Source of the DNA: Aaosphaeria pasadenensis
Lineage: Eukaryota > Ascomycota > Dothideomycetes > Pleosporales
Reading direction: 5' to 3'
Assembly (NCBI GenBank): GCA_022813625.1
Contig: JAKLMB010000028.1
Coordinates: forward strand, 248,001 to 312,000
DNA length: 64,000 nt
Program-made: the position numbers and the translations under genes
Notes under the pieces: generated by a model
The model's database searches: none
What the model was told of the DNA's origin: nothing
The model's input: only the letters and a program-made list of their open reading frames with translations
Part shown: positions 1 through 10,695 of the stretch, in pieces
How the letters are laid out: the number at the start of each line of letters is the position of its first letter
Numbering within the stretch: the stretch's first letter is position 1

Positions 1-349
1 AGTAAAATTTAACATACTGTAAGGCAGCACTCGTCCAAGTTCTCTGCAGAGTCGAACATTTTTTGGCGTCGTAGTCAGGTCCAGCGTAGCAAACACTGGC
101 TAGAGGTTTGGGCTTCAGCAAAGCTCCTCCCAAGGTGTCATTGAGTCTCGCCCATTCGGCTTCAGTGGGCCACTCGTCGTCACCGGGAATGTATTTGCAT
201 CCCTCAATGGCAGCCTCGTTGTTGTTGCCGCCGAATTGGACATCACTATTGCTAGATATATCTGCATCGGTGAGTTGGACTTCTTCAAACGGGAAATTGA
301 GAGCCAGAATGCTGGGCAGACTAGACAAAAGAAGTACACGAAGCAACAT
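1..349 (-). CDS. Secreted FAD-linked (BBE/PCMH-type) oxidoreductase, N-terminal part only; gene runs off the left edge
   Basis: Translating the minus strand from the ATG at 349-347 gives an open frame that reaches the window edge. It starts with a signal peptide of about 16 residues (MLLRVLLLSSLPSILA), followed by an acidic, Asn-rich linker. Next comes the block GCKYIPGDDEWPTEAEWARL, then LNDTLGG and SVCYAG. Secreted fungal FAD-binding oxidoreductases of the berberine-bridge type carry this kind of GCK..PGD..WP...W..LN segment just before the FAD-binding PCMH domain. A GTATGT donor at 17-12 suggests exon 1 is 349-18 (110 codons plus 2 nt). The FAD-binding and substrate domains would lie outside the window, so substrate and reaction cannot be given. 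A TATA box lies about 90 bp upstream. Family assignment rests on N-terminal conservation only. Confidence 0.72.
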   Translation of the reverse strand, partial: MLLRVLLLSSLPSILALNFPFEEVQLTDADISSNSDVQFGGNNNEAAIEGCKYIPGDDEWPTEAEWARLNDTLGGALLKPKPLASVCYAGPDYDAKKCSTLQRTWTSAALQYVKFY

Positions 350-1304
350 GATGGACGAAAATGTCACCATCAACGGCGAGAGAGCAAAAGAACACGGGCA
401 CAGCGATTCGGACAGAAGGGACATCCATCATGGTGTTTATAACTAGCAGTGAAGGACGAGAAAGCCGAATGGGATGCGTCCATTTGAGAAACCGTAGTTG
501 TAATGCCGTCCTCGTGTGATTCCCGCATTTCGGACAGTCAATCTAAACTCTGCATTGGACACGCGAATTAGCAGACCCTTGCCGGTAAGCCTGCTAAATA
601 CCCCTGCAGCCTGACAACCCAGAACGCACATTGGGGTCAAGAATACGGTATCTAAACTAAGAAATGATCAAGGTCGATGGTGCAGGTGGGGTAGGATCAT
701 CGCATTCTACCGTGGGAAACCATGCTAAGCGCGCACATGTAGTTGCATGCCAATGCTACAGGAGACGCAGATATCTTATACTTATGCGTTCCGCTTTCTT
801 TGAGGAAGGTGCTGGTAGCTTCCTCATGTCCGCGGATATATCGGTGCATATTCGCTCCGAACGATAGTTTGAGGGACGCGTTTGGTGGTAATATGATTAG
901 AGTGTCAGATTGATATCTCTATAATGTAGGTTGCCAGCATGCTCCGAAAGCATTGCAGCAAGGTCTAGATATGCTGGCGACTCGAAGCCTTAGTACAGCG
1001 CTCCTTGTGTGGGGCTATATTGCTGTCAGCACTGAATTACCTATTCTGCTGTCAAACAGGCATTCCCACAGGTGTTTGCTGAAGCCTTGCGTTCTACATT
1101 GTGACAGAGTAACAGAAGTGACTCGCTGTTCCGCAGTGGTAATACGCAGGCAGTCTCCTAATCCAACTCAGCAACTTATGATTGAGGTATGCATCTAGCA
1201 TGCACCTGCAATTTGGTGAAATAAGTCATTTCATGACTAGCCCACCAAAGATTCACCAACTCGTCTCGTACAGAGCCTACTAAGATGGAGAGAAGTGGTA
1301 CGGA
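350..1304. other. Intergenic region between two minus-strand genes
   Basis: It holds the promoter of the FAD-oxidoreductase gene and the 3' flank of fta1. Short open frames here have no recognisable protein character, and I see no RNA gene. Confidence 0.6.
436..441 (-). promoter_or_regulatory. TATA box of the FAD-oxidoreductase gene
   Basis: TATAAA on the minus strand, about 90 bp upstream of the ATG at 349. Position and sequence fit a TATA element; there is no transcript evidence. Confidence 0.45.
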
Positions 1305-2507
1305 TCATGTATTCTGCATATTCAAGTCTTGATCTTCCTTCCCGCGATTCCCATTCTCTTTGCCTCGGGATTTTGATCGCTTGGCGTTCGCGTTCTTTGT
1401 CGCCGTCGTGCTAACTGAGCGTTTTCTCGTTCCTGATGGGTTTGCGCCGCTGTGTGTGGAAGATGGCGTTGATGATTCTCGCTCAAGCGCATCAGCCTCA
1501 TGAAGAAACTTCCCAGTGCCTGTGGCCTCTTTCACGAGAGCGTTGTAGAATTCCTGGACAGCAAGCTGGCCCGCACTGGTTTCTGGGGCATCACTGTCTG
1601 TGATGGAGATATCTGACAGCAGGTCCGGAGCATTCAATTTTACTCTATCGGTAGAGAGAGTAAAGGCACCACAGCTCAGTTTTGCTATCTTCACCTTCGA
1701 ATGGGCTAGGTCAAGAGCTAAATGTTTCTTCAGGTACTGTCGAAGAGCCCCTGTGAAAGGAGCATCTTGAGTGCCTCGTTGAGACCTGCCACGGATGATG
1801 AATCCTGGAACGTCGGCACCAGTGATGGTCACATCGATATGCTTCAAGAGGGTCGTGGCTTGAGGAAAGGTAAGACCCAGTTGGAGCTGGCGCACAACAT
1901 GTTGTATGGATTGGGCAGACTGGGATGAGGTCCAATGGCGGAAATATGACTCGAGGGTGGAGGTGAGGAAGGCCGGGGCAAGGCGTAGCGGAGATACATT
2001 GGCATCGAACGTTGTTCTTAGGTAATTGAGCACGACTTGGCGGAGCGGTGCAGGCATCTTCAGCATCAGTAACGGCAGAGAGGTGAATCCCTCGGGTGAC
2101 GTGGTAGATGTTGGGTCTCTCAGAAGCAGGGCATTGTATGATTGTGTTTCGTACTCGAGCGTCACTTGGATCCCGCGCACATTATCTGGAGAGAGTCGCG
2201 AGGACAGTTGTGAGCTGTCTGGGTCTTCATGTAGTTGGTGGTAGCGATCTATCCAGGCATCTTCATCGCCGATCAGGTCCCAGGTACAGTCCTCGAGAGG
2301 ACCAAGGTTAGGCAATGCGCCTTGTGTCCCCGCGAAGTCCACCTCGACGCCGCGAACATTGTCGCCCTTGAGTTGGTCTTTCAAGTGACGGGCATGGGAT
2401 CGAAGTGTTTTCTCGTTGAGCAGAGGCGTTGCGCCGTGGTACAGCGGGGAGAGACGATAGAGGTGGTATGTTCGGTTGTAGAGTGGATATGGCGGAATCT
2501 CGGCCAT
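1305..2507 (-). CDS. fta1: Kinetochore Sim4-complex subunit Fta1 (CENP-L homologue)
   Basis: A single uninterrupted exon of 400 codons. I start at the ATG at 2507-2505 (MAEIPPYPLYNRTYHLYRLS) because the frame upstream of it, to 2540, has no in-frame ATG and opens only with TTG. The N-terminal LYN.TY.LYRLSPLYHG block and the central blocks FDANVSPLRLAPAFLTSTLE and SYFRHW match my recollection of the Fta1/CENP-L family. Fta1 belongs to the constitutive centromere-associated (Sim4/CENP) network and pairs with the CENP-N homologue at the inner kinetochore. The last roughly 60 residues are a Ser/Thr- and Lys/Arg-rich tail (TRKRSVS, AKRSKSRGKE) that looks disordered and nuclear-localising. It is divergent from hsp88 across about 1 kb. 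Confidence 0.8.
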   Translation of the reverse strand: MAEIPPYPLYNRTYHLYRLSPLYHGATPLLNEKTLRSHARHLKDQLKGDNVRGVEVDFAGTQGALPNLGPLEDCTWDLIGDEDAWIDRYHQLHEDPDSSQLSSRLSPDNVRGIQVTLEYETQSYNALLLRDPTSTTSPEGFTSLPLLMLKMPAPLRQVVLNYLRTTFDANVSPLRLAPAFLTSTLESYFRHWTSSQSAQSIQHVVRQLQLGLTFPQATTLLKHIDVTITGADVPGFIIRGRSQRGTQDAPFTGALRQYLKKHLALDLAHSKVKIAKLSCGAFTLSTDRVKLNAPDLLSDISITDSDAPETSAGQLAVQEFYNALVKEATGTGKFLHEADALERESSTPSSTHSGANPSGTRKRSVSTTATKNANAKRSKSRGKENGNRGKEDQDLNMQNT

Positions 2508-3081
2508 GATTACGTAGTAGGGGGCTTGGCGGGATGCCAAAGGCCACGGTAGATACAGGCAAGGTAGTTACTATGGATATCTACTGTTGTTCCTTAAGGG
2601 GAAGAAGAGGAGTGAGGCGTGACGATGGTATTGAACATGACGTAAGGCGGGGCGAGGTAATGATGGTGAACGCAGTGTATAGCAATGGTGATGGTGATAG
2701 TAAACAAAGTACGGAGTAGTAGGTGATTGCAGCTTATTGGATATGATATGATGCGACGGTGGTGATGGGTGGATGGTGACGGTTAGTAGTCGTAGTTATT
2801 GTTTGTTGTCATGCGTTGTTGTGTTGTGTTGGTACTCGTCTCGTATCATATTATTTGTTATTGACTGGGGGAAGTCGGCAAGTCGGCGATTTGTTTTTAC
2901 GTTACCGGTTCCACTGGCGCACTAGCAAAAGTCTGCCCCTCCTTCCTCCAACACATGTATTAGTAGGTACCTAGATAATAATCCATAGACAGTAGAGAGT
3001 GTCTTCACAGTATGAGTATTACACACGAATAATGCACAAAATAGAGAATATTCGGTACGGATTATACATAGGAGAAATGTG

Positions 3082-3112
<31 letters not shown>
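3082..3112. repeat. (ATA)n trinucleotide microsatellite
   Basis: About ten uninterrupted ATA units in the fta1-hsp88 intergenic region, read directly. Confidence 0.95.
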
Positions 3113-3113
<1 letters not shown>

Positions 3114-3464
3114 GTGTTTGCTTGCTTCTGCCCAGTCCTAGATTTCTTATTAGCCCAACTAGGTAGTCCTGGCCAACCAACCAGTCAGTGGCTAGGTACA
3201 TGGTAGGTACCTACGGGTAGCCAACCAACCAACCACCAACCACAGACTTTTGTATGGAATTCAACCGAACTCTCCAGAAGGCTCTTTTTTACGTACTTGG
3301 CCCCCGCCGATACATCACCGTCCTTCCCCATCACACCTTGTCCACAAATTTCTTTATACCGTTTATAACTAACCCATCTTCTCGACACTCTCCGCCCTCT
3401 CTCCCTTCTACAATAATTTATACCCCTCGCATTCCGCGATCTATAACCCCGCCCGCCCTTTCTC

Positions 3465-3470
3465 TATAAG
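3465..3470 (+). promoter_or_regulatory. Possible TATA element of hsp88
   Basis: TATAAG, 60 bp upstream of the hsp88 ATG and followed by a T/C-rich tract. The distance is short, so the transcription start would lie close to the coding start. Confidence 0.35.
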
Positions 3471-3524
3471 AGGCCATTTCCTTTTTTTTCTTACCCCGCC
3501 AAAAGAAACTGATAACGCACAATC

Positions 3525-6040
3525 ATGTCTGTTGTGGGTGTTGATTTGGGTTCGCTGAACACCGTCATTGCGGTCGCGCGCAACCGTGGTGTCGACGTGG
3601 TACGTATTCCCTCAAGTCATATCATGACTCTCTTGTCTCTCTTCCTTTATCGCAAATAACATCACCGACTGACACCTTCTCCCAGATCACAAACGAAGTC
3701 TCCAACCGTGCCACTCCGTAAGCCTTTTCCCCCGCCACCAACGATAAAAACTCTAGTCTAACAATATATACAAACAGTTCCCTAGTTGGCTTTGGCCCCA
3801 AGAGCAGATACCTCGGAGAGACCGCAAAGAACCAAGAAGTCTCCAACCTTAAGAACACCGTCGCCAACTTCACGCGCCTAGCCGGCCGCTCCTTGAACGA
3901 CCCCGATATCGAGGACGAGAAGAACTTCGTCTCTGCTCCGCTCGTCGATGTCGACGGCCAGGTCGGTGCTGAGGTCACATACTTGGGCAAGAAGGAACGC
4001 TTCACTGCCACCCAGATCCAGGCCGCCTTCCTCACAAAGGTCAAGCAGACCGCTTCTGCTGAGCTCAAACTCCCCGTCTCCGACGTCGTCCTCAGTGTCC
4101 CCGTTTGGTTCACCGATGCCCAGCGCAGAGCCGTCCTGGACGCTTCCGAGATTGCTGGCCTCAAGGCTCTGCGTCTGATCAATGATACCACCGCCGTCGC
4201 ATTGGGCTATGGCATCACCAAGACTGACCTTCCCGGCCCAGAGGAGAAGCCCCGAAGGGTCGCCTTCATCGACATCGGCCACAGCACCTACACCGCCTCC
4301 ATCGTCGAGTTCAAGAAAGGTGAATTGACCGTCAAGGCCACCGCATGGGATCGCCAGTTTGGTGGACGTTACTTCGACAAGGCCATGGTCGACCATTTCG
4401 CCGTCGAGTTCAAGGAGAAGTTCAAGATCGACATCAACGAGAACCTCAAGGCCCGTTTCCGTGTCCAGGCCGGTGTCGAGAAGCTGAAGAAGATTCTCTC
4501 CGCGAACTCGGTCGCCCCTCTTAACATCGAGTCCGTCATGAACGACGTCGATGTCCGCAGTATGCTCAAGCGTGAGGAGTTGGAGGAGCTCGTCAGGCCT
4601 CTCCTCGATCGTGCCACCAAGCCCATCGAGCAGGCTCTGGCCGAGGCCAAGCTCAAGCCCGAGGACATCGACCACGTGGAATTGGTCGGTGGCTGCACCC
4701 GTGTTCCTGCTTTGAAGCAGGCCATCGGTGATTTCTTCGGAAAGCAGCTGTCCTTCACCCTCAACCAGGACGAGGCCGTCGCTCGTGGCTGCGCTTTCAG
4801 CTGCGCCATCCTCTCCCCCGTCTTCCGTGTCCGTGACTTCTCCGTCCACGACATGGTCAGCTACCCCATTGAGTTCACATGGGAGAAGTCCGACGACATC
4901 CCAGACGAGGACACCAGCCTCACCGTCTTCAACAAGGGCAACGTCTTGCCCTCCACCAAGATCCTCACCTTCTACAGGAAACACGCCTTCGACCTCGAGG
5001 CCAAGTACGCCAAGCCAGAGCTCCTTCCCGGAAAGACAAATCCCTTCATCGGAAGGTTCTCCGTCAAGGGTGTCCAGGCTGATCCCAAGGGCGACTTCAT
5101 GATCTGCAAGTTGAAGGCCCGTCTCAACATCCACGGTATCCTCAACGTCGAGTCCGGTTACTACGTAGAGGAGGTCGAGGTCGAGGAGCCTATCCCCGAG
5201 CCCCCCAAGGAGGAGGGCAAAGAGGACGTACGTATTACCACTTCTCCCATTTTTTCGAGCTCCGGCAAACGCACCGACGAGCACGACCCTTCACCGATCG
5301 CGAAAAGGGCTCGCTGCGACCCTCCTTCTGCTGTAATTGATTCTGCGTATAACTCTATTCAGAAGCTGACATCTGACACACAGGATATGGATGTCGACAA
5401 GAAGGACGAGAAGCCAAAGATGCGCAAGGTCAAGAAGCAGCAGCGCAAGGGTGACCTGCCCATCTCTGCCGGCACAGCTGCTCTGGATGAGGCCACCAAG
5501 ACCATCTCTGCCGAGCGCGAGAACCAGATGATCATGGAGGACAAGCTCGTCGCCGATACCGAGAACCAGAAGAACGAGCTCGAGGCTTTCATCTACGAGC
5601 TCAAGGACAAGATCACCAGCACCTACTCCGACTTCGCCAGCGACGACGAGAAGTCAAGACTGTCTGCTAAGCTCGACACAATCGAGGTAAGCCATGTTTC
5701 CCTACATCAGCAATATAAAAGTTCGAATACTAACCTTCTCTAGGACTGGCTCTACGAAGACGGTGATGATGCCTCCAAGAACCAGTACGTCAGCAAGATG
5801 GAGGAGATCCGATCGATCGCCGGCCCCATCATCCAACGCTATAACGACAAGATCGAGGAGCAGAGACAATCCGTCCTCAAGAAGCAGCAGGACGCCGCCG
5901 CCGCCAAGCAAGCCGATATCGAGCGCAAGAAGCGCGAGGAGGAGGCCAAGAGGCAGGCCGAGAACCCTGAGCCCAAGGACACCGAGATGTCTGACGCCGA
6001 CGCTGTCAAGCCCGACAGCATCGAGGAGCCCTCCTCTTAA
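3525..6040 (+). CDS. hsp88: Hsp110-class chaperone / Hsp70 nucleotide exchange factor (Hsp88, Sse1 family)
   Basis: Five exons: 3525-3599, 3686-3717, 3778-5227, 5384-5686 and 5744-6040, giving 718 residues, the usual Hsp110 size. The N-terminus MSVVGVDLGSLNTVIAVARN and the block RATPSLVGFGPKSRYLGE are the Sse1/Hsp110 version of the Hsp70 ATPase domain. The ATPase domain fills roughly residues 1-390 (VPVWFTDAQRR, RLINDTTAVALGYG, FIDIGHS, VELVGGCTRVPALK). A beta domain, an acidic loop and a helical lid follow, ending in a charged Lys/Glu-rich coiled region with a short EEPSS tail. Family role: it exchanges nucleotide on cytosolic Hsp70 and holds unfolded clients. Intron 3 (5228-5383, 156 nt, GTACGT donor, GCTGAC branch site) is in frame and stop-free, so the exon appears continuous if the intron is not recognised. 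Absence of these residues in relatives, as I recall them, supports splicing. Confidence 0.95.
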
Positions 6041-7413
6041 ATTTCGTTTCGAGGTCTCCCAATAGAAAAGAAATCGATATAGCACAGTGGTAACTTTTTG
6101 TTAGAACGGGAATCAGGCGTTGTGTAGCACCAAAAAAGCATTGGGAAGCGATGGTAGGCATCCAGGTATAATGCCATTGATGAGGAGGAGGAGGAGGAAT
6201 CAAGCAAATCAAAGCAAGGCTTGGGGTTGTACGCAGAATCTACATTACCCTCACGGGCCTTTTGCTTGCTTAGCATGAACGCATGCATGGATGAGAAGAA
6301 TGTTTCTTTTCGATTCGGTCGATGATTTGCAATGTTTAATGCTTCTTATGAATAGACCATTCAGTGAATAGACACGATAACATATGAAACAATTGATGCT
6401 GTTAAATTTATTCTTTTGGAGAATAACATAGGTACCTTTATAATGCTCACTTGATATCTGCCATCCATTGTCTCCAATTCTGATATAATTTCTCTCCAGT
6501 TGGTGTTTCTAACGTATGCCTCCACTATATTCGACAAACGCCGTTCCGCTTGACATTTTTACCTCTTCCTATATTTATCACCAGAGTTAATTTTAAACAC
6601 ATCAATTAGCTTTCCCTCCTCAGGGTGTGATGTTCGACATTTGGAATTGCTCCTGTCAGGATCGTTAGTGAAGAGCATGTATCAATGTTCACATGATAGT
6701 AAACGGGTGCACTAAACCACGTGCATGTAGCATCCAGATGTCGTCTTACTATATTATCACACGTATAGCATTCCATCATTACGATCGAATTTCCCATACG
6801 CTGTATTCGTGTGGCGGCCTTCGAGCGGCTGGTGGCTCTTTCCCTTATTACGGCTATTTGTGGCGACTCGCAATCAATCTACGTCAAATTAAGCTCAATT
6901 CGACGAAGGCCCCACGACCCAACTACATCCTTGCCATTGCTCGGATCCCCGAACCATCTCCTCCACCACAGATCTCATAGACGTTTCCATGCGGAGAAGC
7001 GAGTACACTCGAGATTGCCTTCCGCCTACGCGGGCCCCTCAGCCTCTCGTACAATCAAAAAGCATCTTCGGCATATTGAATGCGGATTTGGTATGTTCCA
7101 CCAACGAACGGGCCCATGGCTGAGATCCAATCTCTGTGATTGGCACTTTGCAACGTGGGATATGGGTGTCAAGGTGTTCGGCACCGGAAGTTTGGGAGGG
7201 GGGATATAGTGGTTCGTTCAGTGTCGTGTTACTCTTTCGTGTGTTATTTTGCAATTGACCATGGGCATAGGCGAATCAGATCGAAATGATATATCCGCAT
7301 TTCTTCCATTTCGACTATTTATCTCCACATCATGTCGTCTATAAAAATCATGGAATGTACTCTTCGTGCGTCTTGTTTCCTTTCATTTCAGGACCACTCG
7401 AGGCTCGTCAGTC
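6041..7413. other. Intergenic region between hsp88 and the GH115 gene
   Basis: It holds the hsp88 3' flank, with an AT-rich stretch around 6380-6600, and the GH115 promoter. Small open frames (for example 6811-7209) show no domain character. No RNA gene recognised. Confidence 0.55.
7340..7346 (+). promoter_or_regulatory. TATA box of the GH115 gene
   Basis: TATAAAA, 74 bp upstream of the chosen ATG at 7414. An ATG at 7350 in another frame lies between them but would probably be upstream of the transcription start. Confidence 0.5.
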
Positions 7414-10400
7414 ATGATGGAGTTTCTTCTTCGTCTCATATGCCTCTTCTCGTTCGCCCTTGGGACTCTGGCCATATGGCAGACCCCCAATCTTGCCTTC
7501 ACAGAAACCCCAGGAGGACTGAAACTCGGCGGCACAGGCTCCGGACCGACCATCGTCATCGACTCCAAAGACTGGCCCGGCGTGACACGCGCAGGTAACG
7601 ACCTCGCCAACGACTTCGGCCTCGTCACAGGCACGAAAGGCAAACTCGCAACCAGCACCTCTGGCCTCACCAACACGCCCGTCATATTCGCCGGCACGAT
7701 CGGAAGATCTTCCCTCATCGACAACCTCATCAGCACCGGCAAACTCGACGTCACCGCCGTAAAAGGCAAATGGGAATCCTTCACCACGCAACTCGTCTCC
7801 AACCCGACCGACGGCGTCGCCAGCGCCCTCATCCTCGCCGGCAGCGACAAACGCGGCACCATCTTCGCCCTCTATGACATCTCAGAGCAAATCGGCGTGT
7901 CCCCGTGGTACTGGTGGGCGGACGTACCCCCCAAACGCAAAACCGCCATCTACGCCCTCCCCGTCACCAAAACCCAAGGACCCCCCTCCATAAAATACCG
8001 CGGCATCTTCCTCAACGACGAGCAGCCCGCGCTGACCAACTGGGTGCGCTCCGCCGCGGGCTTCGGGTCCTACAACGCGGCCTTCCACGCCAAGGTCTTC
8101 GAGCTCCTGCTCCGCCTCCGCGCAAACTACTTCTGGCCGACGATGTGGGCGAGCAAGTTCTACGTCGACGACGCGAAGAATGGGCCGCTGGCGGATGAGA
8201 TGGGCATTGTGATGGGGACGTCGCACACGGAGCCTCTGGCGAGGGCGGATAAAGAGAAAGTCAAGCCGTGGGATTGGAAGGCGAATCAGGCGGGGCTGAA
8301 GAAGTATATGCAGGACGGGGCGGCGCGGGCGAAGAATTGGGAGACGGTGTGGACGATGGGGATGAGGGGGGATGGGGATACCGCGAGCCCGACGCTCGAT
8401 GCGAAGCAGTTGGTCGATGTTATTGCGTTTCAGCAGGGGGCGCTGAAGAGTGCGCTCGGTGTGCAGGATTTGAGGGGCGTGCCGCAGATGTGGTGTGTGT
8501 ATAAGGTACGAAAACAGTTCTCTCAATCTCATTCCACCAGACGACCCTTTTCTAGACCTACTTATCGCTCTGGGGAACCGGATTCTAACAGTGTTCACAG
8601 GAAGTCGGCGGCTACTACCAAGCCGGCATGAAGGTGCCCGAGGACGTCACGATCCTCTGGAGCGACGACAACAGCGGAAACATCCAACGCCTACCCATCA
8701 GTAGTGAGATGAGTCGTTCTGGGAACTTCGGCGTCTACTACCACTTCGACTACGTCGGCGACCCGAGGAACTACAAGTGGATCAATTCGATCCAGCTGTC
8801 GAAGACGTGGGAGCAGATGCATCTCGCGCACCAGAAGAACGCTACGCAGATATGGATCGTCAATGTTGGGGATTTGAAGCCTTTGGTGAGTAGCACGTTT
8901 TCGTTCAATTTAACGTTCAGGGGAGAAGGGGTGAGGTTTGTTCTAAGACTAATGATGTATGTGCTAGGAACTGCCGATATCCCATTTCCTCGACATGGCA
9001 TACGACATGTCCAAGTTCACCTCCTCAGCCAGCACCGACCCCTGGCTCGAAGCATGGGCGACGCGCGAGTTCGGCGCCGCCGTATCCAAGGGCACCGCCG
9101 AAGCAATGGCGACCTATGGCAAGCTCATCATCCGGCGGAAGTACGAGCTCCTGAACCTCAACTTCCCCTACAGCACCGTCAACTACGACGAGGCGGAGAC
9201 CGTGCTGGGCGAGTGGCAGGCGCTGGAAGTGAAAGCGCAGAAGCTGTACGATGGACTTGACGCAGAGACGCAGGTTGCGTTCTTTGAGATGGTTTTGCAT
9301 CCCATTATGGCTGGGCGGGTCGTCGTGCAGGTGTATATTAACGCGGCGAGGAATAAGGCGTATGCTGCGCAGAAGAGGATGAGCACGAATGTTCTGGCGG
9401 ACGACGTGAAGAAGACGTACGCGCAGGATGCGGTGATTCAGAAGAGATATCACAGTCTGGTCAACGGGAAATGGAACCATATGATGGACCAGATCCACTT
9501 TGGCTACAACAATTGGTCAGTGACGATGTTGATGCTCTAAACTTACGATGTGCTGATCATACGTTTACACACAGGCAAGACCCGTCGTCCAACACCATGC
9601 CCTCAGTGCAGACGATCGGAACAACCGCACCATCTACAGGCATAATGGGCGTCTCCGTCCAGAACAGCGCAGCCTCAACACCAGGAGACGCCGCTCCCGC
9701 CCTCCCATCCATCGACCCCTATACCCCCGAGAACCGCACAATCGACATCTACGCCAAAGGCTCCGGAACCGTCGACTTCACCATCACCGCCAGCGTCCCA
9801 TACGTCAAAGTGACCCCATCGGAAGGCACACTAACCTACCCATCCGGCACCTCCGACATCCGCGCCGTCATCACCGTCGACTGGACTCTCGCCCCAAAAG
9901 ACACCACCACAAAAGCCGACATCACCATCAAACCCAGCAAAGGCACCTCCGCGACCCTCACCCTCCCAATCACCAACTTCGCCGTCCCCGCCTCTTTCAC
10001 AGGTTACGTCGAATCCAACGGCGCCGTCGCCATCGAAATGCACCGCTACACCTCCCTCACCCCTTCCTCCGGCACCTCACTCTCCATAATCCCAAACTAC
10101 GGCCGCACCGCCTCCGGCCTAACACTCAACCCGCTCCCCTCGTCCCCCTTAACCCCCTCCACCGCCCCCCGCGCAATCTACACATTCTACGCCCTCACCA
10201 CCGCCGCCGCGGCGAAGGTCTCAGTGTACCTCCCCCCCTCCTTCAACGTCGACCCCGCATCCCCGCTCAGATACGCCATCGCGATCGACGACGGCACCCC
10301 CATCACCGTCACCCCCGTGCCGTCTTCCACGCTGGGAAGTATGCCGGGCGGGTGGAGCGAGAGCGTTATCAACGGCGCGAGGGTCGTGAGTTCGAATGTG

Positions 10401-10541
10401 GGTAGGGTGGAGAAGGGGGAGCATAGGTTGAGTGTTTGGTTGCTGGAGGCGGGGACGACGGTTCAGAGGGTTGTTGTGGATTTGGGGGGTGTTAAGGGGA
10501 GTTATCTGGGGCCGGGGGAGAGTGGGTGGGTTGGGAGGTGA
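7414..10541 (+). CDS. Secreted GH115 xylan alpha-1,2-glucuronidase
   Basis: Four exons: 7414-8505, 8601-8885, 8968-9515 and 9575-10541, giving 963 residues. Two adjacent ATGs at 7414 and 7417 precede a hydrophobic signal peptide (FLLRLICLFSFALGTLA). GH115 landmarks in order are KYRGIFLNDEQPALTNW (about residue 195), LRANYFWPTMWASKFY (about 238), GIVMGTSHTEPLAR (about 264) and WTMGMRGDGD (about 310). After the first intron come YKEVGGYYQAGMKVPEDV, LWSDDNSGNIQRLP and FGVYYHFDYVGDPRNYKW. A beta-rich C-terminal domain (about 700-963) matches the GH115 accessory region. The family removes (4-O-methyl)-glucuronic acid side chains from glucuronoxylan; secretion implies plant-biomass breakdown. It has the usual family length, and no frame break is needed. 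Exon 1 is unusually rich in C-ending codons, which creates long antisense open frames. Confidence 0.93.
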
Positions 10542-10695
10542 AGGGTGTAGGGTGTATATGTATGTAGCTGTCTGAAATATAAACGACAGAATGAAGAAAA
10601 AAAGTCGGCTCATCTATCAGCCTAAGCATGTTCAACGAACGACACCCATCGAAAAAGCCCCCTTCACGTCTTGGAAACAAAAATCAGAGATGAGT

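Larger units (their letters stand above)
2508..3524. other. Divergent promoter region between fta1 and hsp88
   Basis: It contains an (ATA)n microsatellite, repeated CCAACCAACC/GTAGGTACC stretches near 3180-3240, and a pyrimidine-rich leader before hsp88. AGGGG/CCCCT stress-response-like pentamers occur near 2597, 2936 and 3424. An imperfect heat-shock-element-like string lies at 3379-3391 (TTC-N2-GAC-N2-TCT), too weak to call. No additional gene seen. Confidence 0.5.

Noticed and set aside
3878..5284. 468-codon open frame on the minus strand, antisense to hsp88
   Set aside because: Strong third-position C/G bias of the Hsp70-class gene keeps the antisense frame open, a well-known artefact for this family. 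The translation is Leu/Gly/Asp-rich without any domain, and the sense strand is clearly coding.
7882..8598. 238-codon minus-strand frame over GH115 exon 1
   Set aside because: Arg/His/Pro/Leu-rich translation caused by the C-ending codons of the sense gene; no domain, and it overlaps conserved GH115 sequence.
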